Assembly (NCBI GenBank): GCA_963674835.2 | Contig: CAXXKC010000003.1 | Span: forward strand, 1,054,001 to 1,118,000 | From: G963674835 sp963674835 | GTDB taxonomy: Bacteria; Planctomycetota; Planctomycetia; Pirellulales; Thermoguttaceae | DNA: 64,000 bases | Direction of reading: 5' to 3' | Translations under genes and position numbers: made by a program | Shown: positions 27,779-39,249 of the stretch, one piece after another | How the letters are laid out: the number at the start of each line of letters is the position of its first letter | How positions within the stretch are numbered: position 1 is the stretch's first letter | The notes under the pieces: generated by a model | What the model was told of the DNA's origin: nothing | Seen by the model: the letters and a program-made list of their open reading frames with translations, nothing else | The model's database searches: none

Positions 27779-29416
27779 TCACCGCGACAACACGTACCGC
27801 TCATAACGATACACGAGCGTCTTCCGCTCGCCCGGCTCGAGCTTCACTCGCCAGGAGATGCTCCCTTCGCGCTCCAGCAGCTTCAGTTTCGTCGAATCGC
27901 TCGCCATCACACCGCCGTCCCCCGCCGAGATCGGCTTCCCCGGAACCGGATTGACGATGCTCAATTCCACTGCCCGCTTCTCGAAGTTGTGCAACTGAAG
28001 CTTCCCCTCCAGCACGACCAGATCGAAGTTGATGTCTCCGCCCGGCGAATGCGCCTTCATCTTCCGCTCCACTTCCTGTTCCGTCTTCTCGTGCGAAATG
28101 TTGATCGCCGTGGTCACCGGCAGTTCGCAACGCGCCTTCGCCGGTGTGTACGTCAGCAAGTCCTCGCAAAGCGGCTGCTGGCCGCTCAGCGCCAGGCATG
28201 GCCCCGTCGTCCACGAGCTCCCCGATGCGTTGTGCAGCACCAACGCATGCTGCATCGCCCCCGGCGGCGACCACCGATACCGATGCGTGTACTTGATCTT
28301 CTGCGTCAGCAGCGTAAGGATCGCCTTCTCGCCGTGACGCAACGTGATGTCCTTCGCCGTATACACCGTGTAGTCGCTCGCCGCGGCGCTTTCGAACTTC
28401 GGCAGGCTGGCCAAGGCTCGCTTGATCTCCGCATCCGACCGTCCCCCGCGCCCCGCGCCGTCATCCGCCGACTCGTTCGCCGGCACACCCTGATGCTGGT
28501 TCGATACGATCGCGATCCGGTTCGCCAACTGGCTCGTCACCGCGACCGGCACGCCCTGTGCCGCCATGGCCGCTCCGATGCTGCGAATCGCCTGGCCGAC
28601 CGTGATCGGCGCCATGTACTCGCTGTGCGCGAAATGCGGCACTCCCACCACCAGTTGCACGTCCGTATGCACTAGGTCCGTGGCGTAGTTCACCAGCGTA
28701 CCTCGCAGCGTCAGTTCGGCCGTCTCCTCGTCCAGCACCTTCAGCGTATAGTCCGGAATCCACGTGATCCCTTTGCTCAGGTACGCCATGCCGACCGTCG
28801 CCTTCCCGGCCGCCTTGCCGTCGGCGCCCTGCACGTGGATCCGCAGCGGCAGGTCCGGCATCCGCATCCGCTTGATTCCCTTCACAGGCACGGCAGAATT
28901 CGTCGATTCATTCTCCAGCACCGCAAATTCCGGACTCACCGAAAGCAGCTTCCCCGTCGCCGTGTTCTCCCTGCCCGACTGCGTGAACCGCAGTTCCAGC
29001 CGCAGATGCTTCGCCGCCTCCAGCCGCGCCACTTTCGCCGCCGTCTCGTCCGGAGCGTCGTGTCCGTCGAACTCCACGATCTCTCCCGTCCCCGAGCCCA
29101 CGATGTCGACCGTTTGTTGCTCGTCTTCGGCAAAGATGGCCAACGTCCCGAAGATCGCCGGCGGCACGTCCTTGGCCATGCACCAACCCTCCTGAAGCGA
29201 TACCTCCCCGTCCGACAGGAAGAACCCCAGCCCGTTCTTGAACACCGCCACCGATCGAATCTGTGGCTGCCACACCGCTGGGTTCTCCTTCACCGCGGCT
29301 CTCTCCTCTGCTGCTCGCGCCGCTGGTACGATTTCCCACGGCATCCAGACGGCCGCCAACACCGCACCTGCCCACGCGCCGCTCAGCATCATCCCACACA
29401 AACGGTTCCAGCTCAT
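27779..29416 (-). CDS. Secreted DUF4139-like protein
   Basis: Product of 545 residues with an N-terminal signal region (LCGMMLSGAWAGAVLAAVWM, cleavage near PAARA-A). The middle contains GMAYLSKGITWIPDYTLKVLDEETAELTLRG, and VQLVVGVPHFAHSEYMAP, typical of DUF4139-type beta-rich secreted proteins. A later part (EKAILTLLTQKIKYTHRYRW) and a C-terminal beta segment ending WRVKLEPGERKTLVYRYERY fit the same family. The start at 29416 has AAGGGG upstream; a longer frame from 29461 adds 15 residues. It lies upstream of the two-component regulator by 140 bp and could be in the same regulon. Biochemical role unknown. Confidence 0.8.
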   Translation of the reverse strand: MSWNRLCGMMLSGAWAGAVLAAVWMPWEIVPAARAAEERAAVKENPAVWQPQIRSVAVFKNGLGFFLSDGEVSLQEGWCMAKDVPPAIFGTLAIFAEDEQQTVDIVGSGTGEIVEFDGHDAPDETAAKVARLEAAKHLRLELRFTQSGRENTATGKLLSVSPEFAVLENESTNSAVPVKGIKRMRMPDLPLRIHVQGADGKAAGKATVGMAYLSKGITWIPDYTLKVLDEETAELTLRGTLVNYATDLVHTDVQLVVGVPHFAHSEYMAPITVGQAIRSIGAAMAAQGVPVAVTSQLANRIAIVSNQHQGVPANESADDGAGRGGRSDAEIKRALASLPKFESAAASDYTVYTAKDITLRHGEKAILTLLTQKIKYTHRYRWSPPGAMQHALVLHNASGSSWTTGPCLALSGQQPLCEDLLTYTPAKARCELPVTTAINISHEKTEQEVERKMKAHSPGGDINFDLVVLEGKLQLHNFEKRAVELSIVNPVPGKPISAGDGGVMASDSTKLKLLEREGSISWRVKLEPGERKTLVYRYERYVLSR

Positions 29417-29768
29417 CGTCAGGTCCCCTTCGTTCGCACCGCGCCAACCGCGCCAGTCCAACGACCGGCCCCGCAGATGGCCGCCTCGTCAGTCAGTGTA
29501 AGCTCGAACCACCTGTTTCGGTGTAACCGGTTTGTAACGACACCGCGCGCCCCACCTGCCGCCACCGTTCACCGTCATATCACCACAACCCGCCAGCAGA
29601 GTCCAATTTCCTCCCATACCGTCCGCACAGCCCGCACCTCCCGCAGATGCGTCATCTCCCGCAACGCAAACATGCCCTCGCGTGTCCGACCGCCACGACT
29701 TCGCCCGCCTCCATTAACAGTAATCTATCCTTCTATCAGACCACCATTTGCGACAGAGTGGCGACTCA

Positions 29769-32045
<2,277 letters not shown>

Positions 32046-32053
32046 CGTCCCCG

Positions 32054-33118
32054 CTACCGACCCGGCCCGCTGCGACCCACCTCGCCGCTATCCACCTTCG
32101 CCAGGGTCAGCTTCCCGCTCGCGTTGTCGATCCTGAAATTGAAGTGCTTGAAGAAGCTCAAGCCAAGCAGCGCAAGCCCCTCGTGCATCTGCTCCGGCAT
32201 GATTACGCACTCCACGTTCTCCACCGTGAACCGCCCCACCCGGATCCGGTCCACAACCACCATCTTTCCCATCATCGTTCGCCCGTCGGCCGTTTGCAGA
32301 CGAACCGATCGATCCTCGTCGCCAGGCTTCACGCCCATCTGTTGCGCCACGCGCCAAGGCAACACGACCATCGACGCGCCGGTATCGATCGCCATGTCGG
32401 CCGAATGACTCCCGTTGAAAACCGCCGTCACGTGCCACAATCCCCCCGGCCCACGGCGCAGTTCGATCGAGTCCGACAGCACCGATTCCTCCAGCTTCGC
32501 CAGCCGTCGACCGTTGCTCAGAAACGTCGCACTCGGCCCCAGGCTGTAGTTGCGTTGGCTCTCCTCGTTGTACTTCGCCAACGCCGCCTTCACCGACCCA
32601 TCGCCCGCCAGCGTCTGGTACTTCGCGCTCACGCTGTCGTACAGCTCGCGCATCTTCAACAACTGCTCGATGTATTGCTCGCTCAGCTGATTGACTTTCG
32701 TCACCGCCGCCTGAAGCGACTGCTCCTCCACCTTCGAGTTCAGCAGCAGAACCAGCCGATCGCCCACCTCGTTCATCGCCGCCACCACGCGGTTCCGCGC
32801 ATCCACGCTCTGCGCCGCCGCAAGCTGTTGCCCGAGCTGACGCCGCTGCGCCATCAAGCTCACCACCAGCTTCCGCTTGTCGTCGACCGCCTGCTTCCGC
32901 TGCGCCATCTCCTTCTGCGCATCCAGCAGGTCGCGCTTCAGCGACTCCACTTGGCGGACGCCCTTGGTCAGCTCCGCCTCCTCCGGCAGTGCAAAACACG
33001 TGCTCAGCTTGCGCAGCCCCTGCGCGCTCAGCACCTCCTCTGCCGATTTCACGGTCCCCTCGGCGACCGTCGCCAAACTCACCGCGAGCCACAGCACCCA
33101 AGCCGACTGGCTACCCAT
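32054..33118 (-). CDS. Secreted retropepsin-like aspartyl protease with coiled-coil
   Basis: Product of 354 residues. An N-terminal signal peptide (AWVLWLAVSLATVAEG) is followed by a long coiled-coil of about 140 residues rich in Gln, Lys, Glu and Ala (LKRDLLDAQKEMAQRKQAV, and so on). The C-terminal domain is a single-lobe aspartyl-protease fold with the catalytic motif MAIDTGASMVVLPW, and later VVVDRIRVGRFTVENVECVIMPEQ and LLGLSFFKHFNFRID. Such proteins act as dimers; whether this one is active is untested. The ATG at 33118 has GGGAGAAG upstream. It converges 8 bp from the end of the hybrid kinase gene. Substrate unknown. Confidence 0.88.
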   Translation of the reverse strand: MGSQSAWVLWLAVSLATVAEGTVKSAEEVLSAQGLRKLSTCFALPEEAELTKGVRQVESLKRDLLDAQKEMAQRKQAVDDKRKLVVSLMAQRRQLGQQLAAAQSVDARNRVVAAMNEVGDRLVLLLNSKVEEQSLQAAVTKVNQLSEQYIEQLLKMRELYDSVSAKYQTLAGDGSVKAALAKYNEESQRNYSLGPSATFLSNGRRLAKLEESVLSDSIELRRGPGGLWHVTAVFNGSHSADMAIDTGASMVVLPWRVAQQMGVKPGDEDRSVRLQTADGRTMMGKMVVVDRIRVGRFTVENVECVIMPEQMHEGLALLGLSFFKHFNFRIDNASGKLTLAKVDSGEVGRSGPGR

Positions 33119-33624
33119 CGCACTTCTCCCTATCCCGCAACTTCCTCCTTGACGCCGACCTCCACACGCCGGCCTCGTTCCCTGCCCTAACACCGACACT
33201 CTCTCATCTTAGCGCATTCCCCCACAGAGGGTCAAATCCCGATCCCCTCCAACACCTCCTCTCGCCCCCGTAGATTATGCTTCAGCATAATACCCAAGTC
33301 TCCCCTCACCAACCATGTAGCACAGCCGCCCCCGGCTGTGCCCCCACACCAAAACCGCCGCTCCAACGCCGCCACACTTGCCCAAAACCTGTCAAAAGAC
33401 CACAATCGTCTTCACAGGTTGCCTGTCGGGCCCAACCGTTCGACGCTCCTCACGCGTCGGCCGCCTCCGGTCGCTGGGCCTGACGCCGCAACTCCCGGGC
33501 GGTGCGGACCGCTTCTCTGCCGCGCAGTGCGCCCCAGGGCGCCACTCGCAGCCCTTGCCGCGGCCCCCGTCTTGCGCACGAAACCCATTCCAACGGTGTA
33601 CGATTCGCCCAGTAGGTGTGGCCC
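33119..33624. other. Intergenic, contains one hairpin repeat
   Basis: About 500 bp between divergent genes. It holds the CACAGCCG repeat at 33316-33341. No coding signal seen. Confidence 0.5.
33316..33341 (+). repeat. CACAGCCG hairpin repeat
   Basis: ATGTAG leader, perfect 20-bp hairpin, then CCCC. Confidence 0.82.
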
Positions 33625-34467
33625 ATGATTCAACGCCTCCAGATCACGGTCCTTGTCGAAAACACGGCTCGCGGCGCCGACGTCCTCGCCGAACACGGCC
33701 TGGCCTTCTGGATCGAAGCCGACGAACACCGACTCCTCTTCGACACTGGCCAGGGCAACGTCCTTCGCCACAATGCTCAGGTCCTCCACGTCGACCTAAC
33801 CACCGTCGACGTCATCGCTCTCAGCCACGGCCATTACGATCACACCGGCGGCCTCCACCACGTGCTCGGCGATCGGCAATCCGTCGACCTCTACCTCCAC
33901 CCCGCCGCCCTCGCGCCCAAATACGCCAAGAACGACCGTCCGCCTCACCGCAACATCGGCATCCCCCGCCTCGACGAAGCGGCACTCCGCGCCCGCACCA
34001 GAAGTCTCACCTGGACCCGCAGCCCTGTCGAGATCGTCGACGGCATCTCCCTCACCGGCGAAGTCCCTCGCCGTAACGATCTCGAAGATACCGGCGGCGC
34101 CTTCTACCGCGACGCCGACTGCACCCAGCCCGACACCCTCCCCGACGACCAGGCCCTCTTCATCCAAATGCCCACCGGCACGGTCGTCCTCCTCGGCTGC
34201 GCCCACTCCGGCGTCATCAACACCCTCGACTACATCTCCAAACTCACCGACCGCCGCCCCATCCAAGCCGTCCTCGGCGGAATGCACCTCCACCGGGCGA
34301 AGCCCGAACGACTCCGGGCAACCGTCGACCTCTTCCGCCGGTACAACATGCCCATGGTCGCCCCCGCCCACTGCACCGGCCTCCCCGCCACCACCTACCT
34401 CTGGTCCAACCTCCCCAACCGCTGCACCCAATGCGCCGTCGGCTCCCGCTTCACCTTCACCAAATAG
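33625..34467 (+). CDS. Metallo-beta-lactamase-fold hydrolase
   Basis: Product of 280 residues. The metal motif is SHGHYDHTGG (H-x-H-x-D-H), with later ligands in LGCAHSGV and APAHCTG. Related archaeal and bacterial enzymes of this clade have been named 7,8-dihydropterin-6-yl-methyl-4-(beta-D-ribofuranosyl)aminobenzene-5'-phosphate synthase-like; that is a family label, not a proven role here. It lacks a signal peptide, so it is cytoplasmic. The ATG at 33625 follows a weak GTAGGTG; a GTG nine bases upstream is possible. The gene stands alone and converges on the glycan block. Substrate unknown. Confidence 0.88.
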   Translation: MIQRLQITVLVENTARGADVLAEHGLAFWIEADEHRLLFDTGQGNVLRHNAQVLHVDLTTVDVIALSHGHYDHTGGLHHVLGDRQSVDLYLHPAALAPKYAKNDRPPHRNIGIPRLDEAALRARTRSLTWTRSPVEIVDGISLTGEVPRRNDLEDTGGAFYRDADCTQPDTLPDDQALFIQMPTGTVVLLGCAHSGVINTLDYISKLTDRRPIQAVLGGMHLHRAKPERLRATVDLFRRYNMPMVAPAHCTGLPATTYLWSNLPNRCTQCAVGSRFTFTK

Positions 34468-34738
34468 TAAAAAGCCGGCAATCCTCTGTCGAGAAACACC
34501 GCAGCCAAACAACGAAGTCAGCAACCCCTCCCCTTTCAGCCACCAACGCCCAACGTCGCTCCGCCCCCAGACACCCCAGCAGGCAAGGAAGCCGTCTCGA
34601 GCCGTGCGACAACCGCCACCATCCCAGCGGTTCGCATGGACGCACCTGACGTCACAGGTGACCAAGCAACGGCGAGCATCGCAGCAGCCGCGCCGCCTAG
34701 GCGTTCACACACCAAACCGTCCGACACTGGTCTCGACA

Positions 34739-36172
34739 CTACTCTCCGCCGGCCGGTCGAATCAACTCCGGCTTGGCGAAATCGCCCGTCATGTCGTACG
34801 GCAGACGCCAAACGCGGTCGCCGTCGTGGTTGGTGAAGTAGAGATGTGATGGCGAGAACTCATCCGTATTGCCGTCAGCCCAAAATGCGTAGAAGTCGGA
34901 TCGCGCGTCGACGGGGCGCCGAACGTACGTGTGGTTGAAGCGGCTGCCCGCAGTCACGTCGCGCACCTTGGTCCAGCTTGCGCCCGAATCGCGGCTTGTC
35001 CACAAGGCAACCTCGCCCCCGGTGCCGTACCGCTGTGGACCAGGCTCGGTGGGACCGACGATCCGCCACGTGTCCCCCTCGATGTAAAGCGAGCCCATGT
35101 CGTAGTTCCCCGTCGAGCGCGTGACCTCGTGGAAACGCCACCGTTTCACGTCCCAGTGGGCGATCGTCCAGATCCGCGGATCGCCGATCGGCCCGGGTTG
35201 GTGGAAGGCCGCCGTAACCACGAGGATCACCGGGTTGCCGTCGGCGTCGAAGTTGATGTCCTTCATATAGACCAGGCGCTTTTCGGCACGGAAATCGCGC
35301 ACCAGGGCCGCGCATTGCGGATCGGTCATCGGGGTCTTGATCGGCGTGCCGTCGGCCGTTCGCCACGTGCGGCCCATGTCGGTCGTCTGCACGAAGTAAA
35401 GGTTGGTCCGCCGATCGCAATTCCCCCCGGGGTGCAGGTTGAACGCCGTAATCACGCGATCGCCGCGCCGGTTGCTCGTCTGGTAGTGGCCGCCCATTCC
35501 GGCCAGCTTCTGGTGCTCGGTCCAGTGGCGCCCGTCAGCGCTCGTGTTCCAGTACAGTTCCCGCACGCCTGTGTACTTCGTGAACAGATACAGAAAGCCC
35601 TTGCCGTCGATCCACCAAGGCTGCGGATAAGCCATCTCTTCCTCCGAGATCAATTCGAAGCGCTCGATCGAAAGCGGCTCGACACTGCGGTACTTGTACC
35701 CCGGCCGTCTGCGGGCTCGCCCGCTCACAAAAACCCATATATGGCCGTGCTCATCCAGCGCGATACTCGGATTGTCGTGCGGATCGTTGACGCCCCCTTT
35801 GTCGTGCACGATCACAGGCCGCGGCACCACGCCCCGACGGTGGTCGTAGTACGAGACCATCGCCAACAGGTGTCGCTTCCCCTCCTTCGCCCCGCCGTAG
35901 ACGAAGAACGTCTTCTCGGCTTCCGGCGAGTACACGGCCAGCGGCACGTGCTTGGCCGTATAAGTGCCTAGCCCACCGGGGTTCTTGTCGCCGTACTCCG
36001 ACACTTGGCCCAGCGTAAACCAAATCCCCCGGTAGCCATCGTCCTTCGGCTGCGGCGTCTGCCCGTCGGCGTCGGCCGCGTCAACGGCGCTCGCCACGCA
36101 GAAAACGATGAGAAACAGCGCGAGCGCGGCCGCGCGCTTCGACCGCCGCCAGTTGCACACGACGACTTGCAT
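34739..36172 (-). CDS. Secreted BNR-4-type repeat protein
   Basis: Product of 477 residues. A signal peptide (AAALALFLIVFCVASAVDA) precedes a beta-propeller of the BNR/Asp-box type; blocks such as DGYRGIWFTLGQVSEYG at the start, HPHDNPSIALDEHGHIWVFVSGRARRRPG in outline, NTSADGRHWTEHQKL, TTDMGRTWRTADG, and TSRDSGASWTKV are characteristic, with the Asp-boxes S-x-D-x-G-x-x-W repeated. Members of this group occur in secreted glycan-degrading clusters. The start at 36172 has AAGGAA upstream. It follows GH127 by 56 bp on the same strand, so it is likely in one transcript. Whether it is an enzyme, such as a polysaccharide lyase or sialidase, is not known. Confidence 0.85.
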   Translation of the reverse strand: MQVVVCNWRRSKRAAALALFLIVFCVASAVDAADADGQTPQPKDDGYRGIWFTLGQVSEYGDKNPGGLGTYTAKHVPLAVYSPEAEKTFFVYGGAKEGKRHLLAMVSYYDHRRGVVPRPVIVHDKGGVNDPHDNPSIALDEHGHIWVFVSGRARRRPGYKYRSVEPLSIERFELISEEEMAYPQPWWIDGKGFLYLFTKYTGVRELYWNTSADGRHWTEHQKLAGMGGHYQTSNRRGDRVITAFNLHPGGNCDRRTNLYFVQTTDMGRTWRTADGTPIKTPMTDPQCAALVRDFRAEKRLVYMKDINFDADGNPVILVVTAAFHQPGPIGDPRIWTIAHWDVKRWRFHEVTRSTGNYDMGSLYIEGDTWRIVGPTEPGPQRYGTGGEVALWTSRDSGASWTKVRDVTAGSRFNHTYVRRPVDARSDFYAFWADGNTDEFSPSHLYFTNHDGDRVWRLPYDMTGDFAKPELIRPAGGE

Positions 36173-36228
36173 GGAGAGTTCCTTGGTTCCTTGGCTGAAA
36201 CGAGTACAATCGCCGATGGTTGCGGAAA

Positions 36229-39159
36229 TCACGGTAACTCAATGGGGGCATCTTCCGGCACTTCGAAGTACTTGACGTTGCCGCCCATATCCTGCACTCT
36301 CAGCTTGAGCGTCTTCTCCTGACCCGGCGCAGGATCGCCGAACAGGTCTGTATACTTGCCCAAGTCCGTTCTGAATTTTCCCTCGAAGGCGGACTGCACC
36401 TTGTCAGTAACATCAATACCCGGCAGGCCGGCGGTTACGACGGTCGCATAAACGCGGAGGCACAGCGCCGTTGCATCGCACACGTAGCTCCCGTTGTTCC
36501 CGATGGCAATATCGACGTTCTCTCCCAGCTCGCCAGCGTTGATACGGACGACGAATTCCGAGTTGCGGGTAGTGTTTCCCTTTCCCTCCGATTCCAGAGT
36601 GAGCGCGTTGAGAACGACTGGCGTCTCCTTGTCTTTCCAGTTGACGATCTTCCACGAAACACCATTGCCGCCGCGATTGGTCAACGTCTTCCCCACGATG
36701 GCAATGCTCTTGGTACGAAGCTGAGGGCCCGGCGACCAACGAATCACGTTGTACTTCGCCGGATCGGCCAGCGGATGCGTAATCACATACTGCTTCCGCT
36801 CCTCGGCCGGAATAGCCTGGTCGAACATCCCTTTGGTGAAGTGCCGCTCCCAATCCTCCTCCATCTTCTCTGCAGGCATGTAGTCGGCAAAGAAACCCAA
36901 CGTGCTCTCGTCCGGCACGCCATAGGCATACCCCAACGGGCAACCGTCGACTTTGAACTTCGAGCTCAATTGCGTCTTGTCCGATTCCTTCGCGGTCGAC
37001 AACAGGCCGTCGTTCTTGCAGTTGAACAGCGACCACGAGCCCGATTTCGATTGGTCCGGGAACACGGCCGGCACATCCGGCTTGCCCTGCGGATTTCGGT
37101 AATCGGCAGCCAGATCGGCAACCAACTCACCGCTGACGGTGAACAGGTCCTTCCAGCTACGATCGCTCTTGGGGCCGTACCATGCAAACGTAATCATTCC
37201 ATTCGCCGATCGGCGTGGTTCCGAGAGCAGCTCGTCGTCGACCATGCGAACGGGCCCCGTATCGGCGATATTCGGCACCTTGAAATACACGCCGATGCCA
37301 TTCGGATCGACGAACTCCGTGAGTACGACGTCGACCGGCTCGCCCACACGATCGGGCGTTGTCCACGCCTTGACGACGACCTTCTGCCCGTTGGGACGAA
37401 CCGTATCGTCCAAGATCGGGTTGCCGATGCTCGCCGGGTCGACAATCAGATCGCGAGGGTTCGGGCACTTCTTCAGCACCGCCGCGTTCAGTTGATCGCT
37501 GAACGTGAACAGAACCGGTCCGCGCATCAGGGCGACTCGGCCGTCCTGAATCATCCGGCCGCGCACAAAACGCCAATTCATCGGCATCGAAATGGTCACC
37601 GTATCCCCCGATTTCCACACCCGTTTGATCGTGGCGCAGCCCAGCGGCGACTTATCCAGCGCGCAGGGCTCATTGCACACGGTGCACTCGATCTTCTCGG
37701 CCCAACGCGGCGTGCGGAACAGCAGCGGAAACTCGACCGGCTCCGAGCAAACAAACGACAGTTTCACCTCGCCGGAACTCGGATACGAGGTTTCCTGTTT
37801 GATCCGAACCGCCTTCCCATGCACGTCGAACTCCTTGTCCGAACTGGTAAACAGGTTCAGCGCGATCCCGCCGTCCGGAGTGCGGTAATACACCTTCTTC
37901 GGCAGCTCGGCGACCGCCCGCCGGAAGTTCCCGTTGCAGCAGAACGTATCGTGTCCCTGAAAATGCCGCTTCCCGGTAAACGGCGTGAAGTAGCAGATAT
38001 GGCGGCCGTCCGGAGCCTGCGCCCCGAACAGCGCGTTGTAGATCGCTCGCTCCATGATGTCGCCATACCGCATGTCGCCTTCCAATCGCATGAGGCTGTC
38101 GATCCAACGCAGCAGATAGGCCGTAACGCACGATTCTTCCACGGGCCCCGAACCATCCTGGTTGTACGTGAAGTGCTCCCCCTGCGACGTGGAACCGGTC
38201 ACCAGCAGGCCGCCGCGCCCCCGTTCGAGTAGCTCCTGCTTCATCCAGAGGCTCTTCTTGTGGTAGTCCTCGCCGCCGATCAGGCGATACAGTTCCGTGT
38301 CGGGATACATGTGCGACAGCATCACGTAGACGTGGTAGCGCGCGTGCGAGATGTTCTTCTCCCACGCGTCGTACGGTTTCAAGTAGTACCAGTGCGGCTC
38401 ATATTGCAGGTGCACGGCGAAGTCGAGGTACTTCTTCTCGCCCGTCACGCGATACAGCTCGACGAACCCTTCCGTGATGCCCGCGATCGACGTTCCGGCG
38501 GGAATGATGTGTGCCCCTTCCGCGTTGGCGGGGAACATCCTCATGATGTAGTCTGCCATCACCTTGGCATCCGCCAGCGATTGCGGATTTCCCGTCGTCC
38601 GGTAGTTGCGCACCAACGCCAGGTTGATGTACTCCTGCTCGTGGAGAATCCAGTTGACTACGTTCTGATAGTTGTTCGGTTCGACGTTCCAGAAACCCAA
38701 GTACCCGTCCGCATCGCGCGAACCCCGCAACTGATCCATGATGTACTGCGCGCGCTGGGCAACTTCCGGGTCGCCCGCATACTGGGCAAACAGGCTGCCG
38801 GCGTCCAACACTTTGCCGATGCCATAGTACACGTTGCGCGTCTCGCCGCGATCGGTCCGGTTCTTGAACTTGTCCAGCCAGTCCCGGTCCAGCTCGAGAA
38901 CCATGAAGTTCTTGCCGATCAAGTCCATGATGCGCCGGTCGATTTCGCCGCCCGACATCTCCTGGTGAGTGAGCCTCACCGAGATCAACTTGTCCCCGAT
39001 CACCGGCTGAACGACATCCCGTTCGCCCGCACTCAACGCACTCGTCCAGGCAACCAGCATCGCGACGATCATCCATCGATGCATGCTGTGAAGGGCCCGA
39101 ATCCTGATTCGCGCCATTGACCCCCTTGCGGCCAGTGTTTGTAGAAACCGTTTCATCAT
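36229..39159 (-). CDS. Secreted GH127-type glycoside hydrolase (beta-L-arabinofuranosidase-like)
   Basis: Product of 976 residues. An N-terminal signal (MIVAMLVAWTSALSAG) is followed by an alpha/alpha-barrel of GH127 (DUF1680): NFMVLELDRDWLDKFKNR, SRDADGYLGFW, GHIIPA-like EGAHIIPAGTSIAGITEGF, VEESCVTAYLLRW and the key motif HDTFCCNGNFRRAVAELPKKVYYRT. In characterised GH127 enzymes a zinc-bound cysteine (in the CC motif) is the nucleophile and a glutamate the acid; both are present here. A beta-rich C-terminal part of 400 residues follows, longer than in the short members, so the protein may have an extra binding module. Start at 39159 is preceded by AAGGA. Substrate may contain L-arabinofuranose or related sugars. 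Confidence 0.92.
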   Translation of the reverse strand: MMKRFLQTLAARGSMARIRIRALHSMHRWMIVAMLVAWTSALSAGERDVVQPVIGDKLISVRLTHQEMSGGEIDRRIMDLIGKNFMVLELDRDWLDKFKNRTDRGETRNVYYGIGKVLDAGSLFAQYAGDPEVAQRAQYIMDQLRGSRDADGYLGFWNVEPNNYQNVVNWILHEQEYINLALVRNYRTTGNPQSLADAKVMADYIMRMFPANAEGAHIIPAGTSIAGITEGFVELYRVTGEKKYLDFAVHLQYEPHWYYLKPYDAWEKNISHARYHVYVMLSHMYPDTELYRLIGGEDYHKKSLWMKQELLERGRGGLLVTGSTSQGEHFTYNQDGSGPVEESCVTAYLLRWIDSLMRLEGDMRYGDIMERAIYNALFGAQAPDGRHICYFTPFTGKRHFQGHDTFCCNGNFRRAVAELPKKVYYRTPDGGIALNLFTSSDKEFDVHGKAVRIKQETSYPSSGEVKLSFVCSEPVEFPLLFRTPRWAEKIECTVCNEPCALDKSPLGCATIKRVWKSGDTVTISMPMNWRFVRGRMIQDGRVALMRGPVLFTFSDQLNAAVLKKCPNPRDLIVDPASIGNPILDDTVRPNGQKVVVKAWTTPDRVGEPVDVVLTEFVDPNGIGVYFKVPNIADTGPVRMVDDELLSEPRRSANGMITFAWYGPKSDRSWKDLFTVSGELVADLAADYRNPQGKPDVPAVFPDQSKSGSWSLFNCKNDGLLSTAKESDKTQLSSKFKVDGCPLGYAYGVPDESTLGFFADYMPAEKMEEDWERHFTKGMFDQAIPAEERKQYVITHPLADPAKYNVIRWSPGPQLRTKSIAIVGKTLTNRGGNGVSWKIVNWKDKETPVVLNALTLESEGKGNTTRNSEFVVRINAGELGENVDIAIGNNGSYVCDATALCLRVYATVVTAGLPGIDVTDKVQSAFEGKFRTDLGKYTDLFGDPAPGQEKTLKLRVQDMGGNVKYFEVPEDAPIELP

Positions 39160-39249
39160 TCGTTGTCCTTCATCGTCGGATCGAAAATTGGTTGAACGGA
39201 ATGGAAGCGATTGGAAGCCTCTGCACGGCTGCCTCACCAGGCGCGCCGG